From Planctomycetota bacterium (GTDB taxonomy: Bacteria; Planctomycetota; J058; JAJDCQ01), in NCBI GenBank assembly GCA_029260755.1, contig JAJDCQ010000073.1:23765-87764 (forward strand): a DNA stretch of 64,000 nucleotides. The letters run 5' to 3'. The position numbers and the translations under genes were made by a program. Below the pieces are notes generated by a model. The model worked only from the letters and a program-made list of their open reading frames with translations. It made no database searches and had not been told where the DNA came from. This document shows, piece by piece, positions 57,983 through 64,000 of this stretch. Each line of letters opens with the position of its first letter. Positions within the stretch are counted from its first letter, which is position 1.

Positions 57983-59701
57983 CTACCCGCGGCGGATCGC
58001 GACGACGCTTCCCGAGCGGCCCGGCTCGCCGCGCTGGCGGGCGAGGGCGAGCAGCGCGTTGACGACGGCGACGGGGCCGTCGCCCGCCTTCTCGGTGACG
58101 AGCTTGCGGATCGACTTGAGCTGCGGATCCGACTCGTCGAGGGCGGCGATCAATCCGGGGGTCAGCAGGACGACCGAGTCGCCGGCCGAGAGGGCGACGC
58201 TCGTCGGCTTCACCTCGGCGATCGGCTTGGCGCCGAGCGCCATCGACTGCGCCTGCACCTCGCTCACGTTCGTCAGCCGCGGCATCGACGCGTAGTGGAG
58301 GACGACCGGCCACCCGGCCTTCGCGCAGGTGAGCTGCCCGGCCTTCGGGTCGAACCGGGCGACGATCGCGTGGCCCTCGTCCTCGGGGAGGTCGAGGACG
58401 CGGACGCCGCGGCCGAGCTCCTCGATGAAGGCCGACGGCACGATCCCGTAGGGCGCGAGCGCCCGGACGGTCGCCGCCGCCTTCACGGCGCCGATCGCCG
58501 TCTTCGCTCCCTCGCCGCCGACCTCGCCGAGGGCGAGGAGGACGGGGCTCGCCGCCGCGCCGCTCCCGTCGCCCGGATCGAGCGGGATCGCCTCGACGAA
58601 CGTCCCGCCGAAGACCGGCTCGCCGAGGTGGCCGACGTGCACGTGGAGCCCGCCCGCGTTGACGCCCTCGGGCGGCATCGGGACGGCCGCGGCGTTGCGG
58701 AGCATCTCGCCGACGCGGCGGCGGAGGAAGTCGGCGCTCTCGCCCGAGCGGCGGTCCATCGTGTCGAGCGCGCTCGCGAGCGTCGCCGCCGACGCGACGA
58801 CCATCTCGAGGTCCGCCTCGCCGAACGTGCCGAAGCCCGAGTGGTCGAGGTGGATCACGCCGGCGATCCGGACGGGGTCGCCCCGCAGGATCGGGACGCA
58901 CAGGACGCTGCGCATCCCGCGCACCCGGATGCTCGTGCTCCGCTTGAGGCGGTCGTCGGCCCGGCTGTCCTGACTCAGGACGCCCGCCTTGGTGTCGAGG
59001 ACGTGGGCGAGGACCGTCCGGCTGATCCGGACGTCGCTCTCCTCGCAGCGGAGCTTCGCGGCCCGTCGGAAGCTCTCGCTCTCGCCGACCCGCCACATGA
59101 TCGAGCCCTGCGCTCCGTCGAACTGCTCCCCGAGCAGGTCGAGGAACTGGGTCAGGAGCGAGAGCGGCCGGTCGCACATCAGCGCCGTCTCGGTCAGGGC
59201 GTGGAGGAAGCCGAGGCGCGCGCGGAGCTTCTCGGGGTCCTCCTCCTTGACGACCTGGGTCATCGCCAGGGCGTCCTTGCTCGTCTTGGTCTGGACGATC
59301 TTGGAGGTGACGGCCGACTCGTCGGCCGTGGCGTCGGTGTCGGCGGCCGTGAAGGCGCCGGACCCCTCGTCGTCGCCCTCCTCGGCGATCAGGGTGGTCC
59401 TCACGACGATCTCGCGGATCACGAAGACGTCGCCGTTGCGGAGGATCGCCCGCTCGCCCTGGTCGTAGCTCTTCTCGGCGTTGACCGAGATGCCGCTCCA
59501 GGGGCGGAGGTTTCGGAGGTGGACGAAGTCGCCGCGCTTGCGCACCTCGGCGTGGCGCGCGTCGGGCTCGGCGTCCTTGTCGAGCGAGATCGCGTTCGGC
59601 TTGTTCTTGCGCTCATCGATGACGAGGAAGGACGCCTCCTCGCCGAGCTCCATCGACTTGCCGGCGTCGGCGCCGAACAGGACGGTCATGCGCGCGATCA
59701 T
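57983..59701 (-). CDS. FHA - GAF - PP2C/SpoIIE-like protein, phosphatase site degenerate
   Basis: In this 572-residue protein an N-terminal FHA-like domain (about 15-105) contains RGDFVHLRNLRPWSGISVN, without a full FHA signature. A GAF domain spans about 165-320 (QGSIMWRVGESESFRR, MRSVLCVPILRGDPV, AGVIHLDHSGFGTF). The C-terminal 220 residues resemble SpoIIE/RsbU-type PP2C phosphatases. However, the metal-binding acids are changed: the GGD position is GGT (T367), GDV is GEV (E393), and TDG is TPG (P515). I infer weak or no activity, perhaps a binding or allosteric role. GGAGG lies before the ATG. A short GCCCC/GGGGC hairpin sits just upstream (59714-59728), between it and its paralogue. Confidence 0.88.
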   Translation of the reverse strand: MIARMTVLFGADAGKSMELGEEASFLVIDERKNKPNAISLDKDAEPDARHAEVRKRGDFVHLRNLRPWSGISVNAEKSYDQGERAILRNGDVFVIREIVVRTTLIAEEGDDEGSGAFTAADTDATADESAVTSKIVQTKTSKDALAMTQVVKEEDPEKLRARLGFLHALTETALMCDRPLSLLTQFLDLLGEQFDGAQGSIMWRVGESESFRRAAKLRCEESDVRISRTVLAHVLDTKAGVLSQDSRADDRLKRSTSIRVRGMRSVLCVPILRGDPVRIAGVIHLDHSGFGTFGEADLEMVVASAATLASALDTMDRRSGESADFLRRRVGEMLRNAAAVPMPPEGVNAGGLHVHVGHLGEPVFGGTFVEAIPLDPGDGSGAAASPVLLALGEVGGEGAKTAIGAVKAAATVRALAPYGIVPSAFIEELGRGVRVLDLPEDEGHAIVARFDPKAGQLTCAKAGWPVVLHYASMPRLTNVSEVQAQSMALGAKPIAEVKPTSVALSAGDSVVLLTPGLIAALDESDPQLKSIRKLVTEKAGDGPVAVVNALLALARQRGEPGRSGSVVAIRRG

Positions 59702-59769
59702 CGTCGGAGCCTCCGCCCCGTCGGGGCGTTCTCGCTTCGGGTGGGCTGGAGCGACCTACGACGGGCCGA

Positions 59770-61485
59770 TCAGGTCCGGCGGAGCGCCGCGACGGCGCCG
59801 GGGAGGAGGGCGTCGCCCTCCTGACCGCGGGCGCGCTCGAGGAGCGCGTTGACGACCGCGACCGGCCCCTCGGCGACCGTCGACGCGACGAGGTCGCGCA
59901 CCGTCTGGAGCCCTGTCCCGAGCTTCTTGACGAGGCCGTCGGTGAACAGGACGACGGTGTCGCCCTTGCCGATCGCGAGCGCCGTCGGGGCGCCGGTGAG
60001 CTGCGGCGACGGCGTCCCGAGGGCCGGCGCCTTCGCCATGATCTCGGTGAAGTTCACCTGCCCGAGCGTCGCGGCGTGGTGGATCACCGGCTGGCCGGCG
60101 GCGGCCGCGAGCGAGAGCTGTCCGACGGCCGGGTCGAAGCACGCGACCACGGCGGTGCCGGCGCCGCCCACGCCGAGGACGCCGAGGGCGCGGCCGACCT
60201 CGGTCACGAGCGCGCCGGGAGCGAGGCCGTAGGGGGCGAGCGCGCGCACCGTCGCGCGCGCCATCGCGGCGCCGACGGCCGTCGCGGCCGTGTCGCCGGC
60301 GACCTCGCCGAGGGCGATCACGAGCGGGTTGCTGTTGGGCGGGGCGCCCGGCGGGGCGACGAGCGCGACCGCCTCGGCGAACGCGCCGGAGAGCTGGTGC
60401 TCCCCGATGCAACCGACCGCGATGTGGATCCCGCCGGCGTGGACGCCCTTGTCCGGCGTCGTCGCGACGGCCGCCTTCCGGATCGCCTCACCGAAGCCGC
60501 GCCGCAGGTCGGCGACGGCCGTCGCCGTCTTCTGGGCGCGCCGGTCGAGGGCGTCGAGGCCGGCCGCGAGGGTGCCGGCGATCGCCGCGACCGTCTCGAG
60601 GTCGGCCTCCTCGAACGTGCGGAAGCCCGCGTCGTCGAGGTGGAGGACGCCGGAGACGCGGTCGTGCCGCACGATCGGAACGCAGAGGACGCTGCGCATG
60701 CTCTGGGCGCCGATGCTGGAGCTCGTCTTGAGTCGCTCGTCGGTGCCGGTGTCCTCGGAGAGGACGGCCGTCTTCCGCTCCAGGACGTGCTTGACGACCG
60801 TCCGGCTGACGGTGACGTCGCCGCCCGAGCGGGCGACCTTGTGGACGCGGCGGAACGACTCGCTCTCGCCGAGGCGCCACATCATCGCGCCGCGCGCCGA
60901 CGGGAACTGCTGGCAGATCATCTCGAGGATCTGGACGAGGAGGGGTCGCGGCGAGTCGGCCGTCAGGATCGCGTCGGTCGTCTCGCGGATCAGGCGCAGG
61001 CGCGCCGTCATCCGCTCGGCGGCCTCGCCATCCGACGCGGCCGCGACGACGGTCTTGAGCTCGCGCGCCTGCTTCGCGGGCTGCGCCTCCTGGATGATGT
61101 TCGAGTCGAGGCCGTCCTGGAGCGGCTGCTCCTCGCCCCCCTCTCCGTCGAGCGGCGTGGCGACCTGCGGCTGCGCGGAAACTCGCAGGACGACGTCGCG
61201 GATCGTGACGACCTCGCCGTCCCGGAGAACGGCGCGCTCGCCCTGGTCGATGTTCTTCTCGCCGTTGACGTTGACCGTCTGCCACGGGCGGAGGTTGCGG
61301 AGGTGGACGAACTCGCCTCGGTTGAAGAGCTCGACGAGGCGATCGTCGACGCCGGCGTCCTCGCCCGCGAGCGAGATCGCGTTCTTCTCCGCGCTCGGTG
61401 TGATCACGAGGTAGCGTGGCTCGGCCGCGAGGTCGAGCGCCGCGCTCGACTCCCCCCCCGAGAGCACGATCATGCGTGCTGGCAT
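59770..61485 (-). CDS. FHA - GAF - PP2C/SpoIIE-like protein, second paralogue
   Basis: This 571-residue paralogue of the next gene shares the whole domain order. Its FHA-like region reads RGEFVHLRNLRPWQTVNVN, and its GAF reads RGAMMWRLGESESFRR and MRSVLCVPIVRHDRV. The PP2C-like part has SGA (A368) where GGD is expected and GEV (E394) where GDV is expected, but it keeps TDG (D516). ATG 61485 was chosen because GGGAGAAG lies upstream and the protein aligns with its paralogue from residue 1. The two genes are 68 nt apart and are probably transcribed together. Both may sense through the GAF domain and bind kinase products through FHA. Confidence 0.88.
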   Translation of the reverse strand: MPARMIVLSGGESSAALDLAAEPRYLVITPSAEKNAISLAGEDAGVDDRLVELFNRGEFVHLRNLRPWQTVNVNGEKNIDQGERAVLRDGEVVTIRDVVLRVSAQPQVATPLDGEGGEEQPLQDGLDSNIIQEAQPAKQARELKTVVAAASDGEAAERMTARLRLIRETTDAILTADSPRPLLVQILEMICQQFPSARGAMMWRLGESESFRRVHKVARSGGDVTVSRTVVKHVLERKTAVLSEDTGTDERLKTSSSIGAQSMRSVLCVPIVRHDRVSGVLHLDDAGFRTFEEADLETVAAIAGTLAAGLDALDRRAQKTATAVADLRRGFGEAIRKAAVATTPDKGVHAGGIHIAVGCIGEHQLSGAFAEAVALVAPPGAPPNSNPLVIALGEVAGDTAATAVGAAMARATVRALAPYGLAPGALVTEVGRALGVLGVGGAGTAVVACFDPAVGQLSLAAAAGQPVIHHAATLGQVNFTEIMAKAPALGTPSPQLTGAPTALAIGKGDTVVLFTDGLVKKLGTGLQTVRDLVASTVAEGPVAVVNALLERARGQEGDALLPGAVAALRRT

Positions 61486-61941
61486 GGCGGTCTTCTCCCT
61501 GCACCCTGGCGCGTCGGCGCGGGTGGCCCCGAAGGCCCATACCCTGCCCACGCGACGAGTTGGGGTCAAGGGATCTGGCCCGGGCTCTCGGCGCCCCGCA
61601 ACCGATCGGTTTCCGTTTTCCGACCTCGGCGTCCGGATCTGGGGACGGGTCGTCGGGAGCCTTCGACCGCTCGAGGGGGTCGCGGTCCTCAACCGCGGCG
61701 GCGGTGGCGGCGGCATCCTCTGCATCGCCGCGTCATTCGATCGATGGGCGCGTCGTCGACGGCGACCGGGCGGCGGGCGGCGGGCCGGCACGGGATGGTT
61801 GCGGCCGGGGATCCTTGCCCCACGGTTCCGGCCGGTCCGGCGTTTGCCCTGGAGAGAGTTCACAGGGGTAGAAATGCTCGCCAGGGGGGCGGGCGGCGCG
61901 AGAGAGGGAGATCGGAAGAGAAGCCTGGCAGGGGGGGCACC
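61486..61941. other. 456-bp divergent intergenic region
   Basis: I see no convincing gene or RNA. It separates divergent genes and must hold promoters for both the FHA-GAF-PP2C pair (-) and the pectate lyase (+). A Gly-rich GGCGGC stretch near 61700 and a purine-rich tract near 61900 are the only features seen. An open frame that spans it has arginine-rich composition typical of non-coding GC-rich DNA. Confidence 0.6.
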
Positions 61942-63564
61942 TTGAAGACCGTTCGACTCGCAGTAGCCATCACCATCGCATCATCGATCTCCATGCTCGC
62001 CGGCGCCTCGAGCGCGCTCGCGCAGCAGCCGGCGCGCGCGTCGGCGACGCCGACGCCCGTCGAGGTCGACGGATTCATCACGTTCGTCCGCGGCTCCGCG
62101 GGCGGCAACGTCATCGGCTGGGGGTTCCGCGGGCACCGGTTCGCCGCCCACGGGCAGAGCAGCGGCTGGGTGGCGATCGACTGGGGCGGCCGCGAGGCGT
62201 GGCTCCAGGGCAGTCACGTCGCCGCCCGCCAGGCCGACCTCGTCACCATCACGGCGAGCGGGCTGAACGTCCGCACCGGTCCGTCGGTCGGCGATCGGCG
62301 CATCGGGCTCGCGCATCGCGACGAGACCTACGTGAAGCTCGCCGAGCGCGGCGCCTGGCTGCGGATCCAGTTCGATCATCGCAAGGGCTGGGTCCACGGC
62401 GCCTACACGACGCCGGCGACGAGCGCGCCGGCCCCGACGCCGCCGGCGCCGCCTGCGACGCCGCCGGCGCCGCCCGCGCCGACGCCGGCCCCGCCGACGC
62501 CGACTCCTCCCGCGCCGGCCCCGCCGGCTCCGGCGCCCACGCCGACGCCGCCCGCGCCCACCCCGACGCCGACGCCGGCCCCGCCGAGCACCGGCCCAGC
62601 GTCCCTCCTCGCGGAGCGGGTCGGCTTCGGCGCGAGCACGACCGGCGGCGACCCGGGCCGCATCTACCGCGTCACGACGCTCGCGGACGACGGAGCGGGC
62701 TCGCTCCGGCGGGCCGTCGAGAGCCGGGAGCCCTACTGGATCGTCTTCGGCGTGAGCGGCACGATCCGTCTCCGGAGCGACCTCCGGGTTCGGTCGAACA
62801 AGACCGTCGACGGCCGCGGCCGCGACGTGACCGTCCGGGGCGGATGGCGGTTCCGCAACGGCGTCGAGAACGTGATCGTGAGCGACCTGCGCCTGACCAA
62901 CCCCGACGGCGACGACGTGATCAACGTCTGGGGCGAAGGCGGCGCGCGCCCGAGTGACTTCGAGAACCGCGACCTGTGGTTTCACCACCTCGAGGTCTTC
63001 GACAGCAACGACGGGCTGCTCGACATCCGCGGCGGCACCAACGTCACGATCTCGTGGTGCCACTTCCGCCGGAGCCTGAAGGCGCTCCTCCTCTGGAAGG
63101 ACAGCCGCCAGCAGTACGTCGCCGGGATGCGGATCACGATGCACCACAACTTCTTCGACCGCGTCACCCGGCGCGGCCCCTCGTTCCACGCCGGCCTGAT
63201 GGACTACTTCAACAACTACCAGAAGCAGTGGTACGAGTACGGAGCGGCGAGCTACGCCAGCGCTCAGTTCCTGAGCGAGTCGAACATCTACGAGGCCCGT
63301 CCCGGCTCGTTCTCGTTCGAGTCCGATCCGAACCCGGGCGGCGACCGCGACCTCGTCGTCTCGAAGCACGGGCTCATCAACGACTGGGCGAATCGGCCGT
63401 TCGGCTTCATCAAGAGCGTGAACGACTCGGCCCTCAACGGGGCGGAGCTCACCGAGCACGAGCCGCGGCGCGTGTTCGATCGCGCGACCTACTACCAGGC
63501 GACGGTGCAGCCGGTCGACGCGACCCTGCGCGACGCCATCGTGAACGGCGCCGGGCCTCGTTAG
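61942..63564 (+). CDS. Secreted SH3b - pectate lyase (PL1-like) protein
   Basis: The 540-residue protein starts at a TTG (61942), with AGGGGGG five bases upstream. This gives a signal peptide (MKTVRLAVAITIAS, then GASSALA). An SH3b domain (about 45-150: ASGLNVRTGPSVGDRRIGLA) is followed by a long Pro/Ala/Thr linker. A right-handed beta-helix pectate lyase domain spans about 220-540. Acidic calcium ligands lie in FDSNDGLLDIRGGTNVTISW. The RxP motif is R411-G-P413, but the second arginine of the usual RxPxxRxGxxHxxNN is H416 and the His is D421. NN is kept at 424-425. Activity may be altered or shifted to another polysaccharide. It is likely anchored to cell wall or matrix through SH3b. Confidence 0.85.
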   Translation: MKTVRLAVAITIASSISMLAGASSALAQQPARASATPTPVEVDGFITFVRGSAGGNVIGWGFRGHRFAAHGQSSGWVAIDWGGREAWLQGSHVAARQADLVTITASGLNVRTGPSVGDRRIGLAHRDETYVKLAERGAWLRIQFDHRKGWVHGAYTTPATSAPAPTPPAPPATPPAPPAPTPAPPTPTPPAPAPPAPAPTPTPPAPTPTPTPAPPSTGPASLLAERVGFGASTTGGDPGRIYRVTTLADDGAGSLRRAVESREPYWIVFGVSGTIRLRSDLRVRSNKTVDGRGRDVTVRGGWRFRNGVENVIVSDLRLTNPDGDDVINVWGEGGARPSDFENRDLWFHHLEVFDSNDGLLDIRGGTNVTISWCHFRRSLKALLLWKDSRQQYVAGMRITMHHNFFDRVTRRGPSFHAGLMDYFNNYQKQWYEYGAASYASAQFLSESNIYEARPGSFSFESDPNPGGDRDLVVSKHGLINDWANRPFGFIKSVNDSALNGAELTEHEPRRVFDRATYYQATVQPVDATLRDAIVNGAGPR

Positions 63565-63573
63565 GAGTCCGGC

Positions 63574-64000
63574 GTGACGAAGGCGCCGACGCGCGACCGT
63601 CTCGCCACCGCGGCATCGCTCCTCGGGGCGGTTCTTCTCGCGGTCGTCGTCGGCGCCCTCCTCCTCCCGCGGGAGCGGGGCGAGGAGATGGAGAGGAGAA
63701 GCATCGTTGGTCGGAACGTCGCGCACCCGCGCGGCGCCCTTCCTTCGCGTCGGATGCTCGGCTCGTCGCCGCCCCCCGGGGGGGCGCCGGCGGAGACGAG
63801 CCTTGCGTCCCGTCGCGCGTCCGCCGAGCCTCCGGCAGATGCGGCGGCGCTCCGAGTGGGGTCGGAGCGTCCGGGCGAGCCGCCGGTCGGACCCAGTTCG
63901 ACCGGCGGCCCCGCTCCGACGTCGTCTTCGCTGCTGGTGCGGGTGGTCGCGACCGAGGGCGGGCCGATCGCCGGCGCCGTCGTCCTCGCCGTCGATGACC
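63574..64000 (+). CDS. Membrane-anchored protein with carboxypeptidase-regulatory-like domain (3' end cut off)
   Basis: A GTG at 63574 follows the pectate lyase stop by 9 nt, with AGGAG upstream, and opens a frame to the window edge. The encoded N-terminus has a membrane helix (SLLGAVLLAVVVGALLL), then a disordered Pro/Ala/Ser stretch. It then enters LLVRVVATEGGPIAGAVVLA, the typical first strand of a carboxypeptidase-regulatory-like domain, also seen in the first gene of this window. It may be co-expressed with the pectate lyase. Confidence 0.8.
   Translation, partial: MTKAPTRDRLATAASLLGAVLLAVVVGALLLPRERGEEMERRSIVGRNVAHPRGALPSRRMLGSSPPPGGAPAETSLASRRASAEPPADAAALRVGSERPGEPPVGPSSTGGPAPTSSSLLVRVVATEGGPIAGAVVLAVDD

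Noticed and set aside
61472..61945. 157-codon frame in the divergent gap before the pectate lyase
   Set aside because: Arg/Gly composition, no ribosome site, and it overlaps the start of both neighbours.

Overview
The window is very GC-rich chromosomal DNA (clearly above 65% by eye, with third codon positions almost always G or C). It encodes many eukaryote-like Ser/Thr kinases with membrane anchors and TPR or WD40 sensors, FHA proteins, an ECF sigma factor fused to an extracytoplasmic domain, and a redoxin/cytochrome c/copper-monooxygenase fusion. That mix is typical of Planctomycetota (possibly one of the deep, very high-GC lineages). The phylum is an inference; 16S or ribosomal markers are absent. 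No tRNA, rRNA, CRISPR array, transposase or phage gene was seen.

Layout. 1-2427 (-): ECF sigma factor fused to a transmembrane and carboxypeptidase-regulatory-like region, cut by the window edge. 2835-7867 (-): housekeeping block in the transcription order dnaG, rpoD, C4 zinc-ribbon gene, RNase P RNA, with a good sigma70 promoter in front of dnaG. 8161-12517 (-): GlpB-like flavoprotein overlapping an alkyl-DHAP-synthase-like FAD oxidase, a small unknown gene, and a separate lipoprotein. 12729-19746 (+): a TPR membrane protein with a repeated R-T-V-E motif, then a Ser/Thr kinase with two zinc ribbons and a different codon style. 19785-24620 (-): three-gene operon of an FHA/MshEN membrane protein, a small TPR protein and a protein made of an internally duplicated unknown domain. 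24875-27143 (+): IYD-like nitroreductase, TetR regulator and SDR, with two matching operator-like sites. 27180-27351: a near-perfect inverted repeat of CAAAGGCG units plus a terminator. 27401-29407 (-): redoxin-cytochrome-Cu monooxygenase. 29599-36831 (+): kinase-TPR protein, AstE/AspA-like amidohydrolase overlapping a flavin-dependent-halogenase-like oxidoreductase, and a small membrane protein.

36924-57754 (-) is about 21 kb of nearly gapless signalling genes: FHA protein, kinase-TPR, kinase, HEAT-like membrane protein, kinase-TPR and two tandem kinase-WD40 paralogues. Several neighbours overlap by 4-8 nt. Next come two paralogous FHA-GAF-PP2C-like proteins (57983-61485, -) whose phosphatase metal-binding residues are degenerate. 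The right end (+) has a secreted SH3b-pectate lyase and the start of another membrane-anchored protein.

Read together, the window holds seven transmembrane kinases, three or four FHA-type readers, a probable multi-site Thr phospho-acceptor and two apparently catalytically impaired PP2C-like proteins. This looks like one large Ser/Thr phosphorylation network with writers and readers encoded side by side. The pairing of particular kinases with particular readers is inference from gene order. One kinase (41183-45354) lacks any canonical start in frame upstream of its ATP-binding loop, best explained by a one-base error or a true frameshift.
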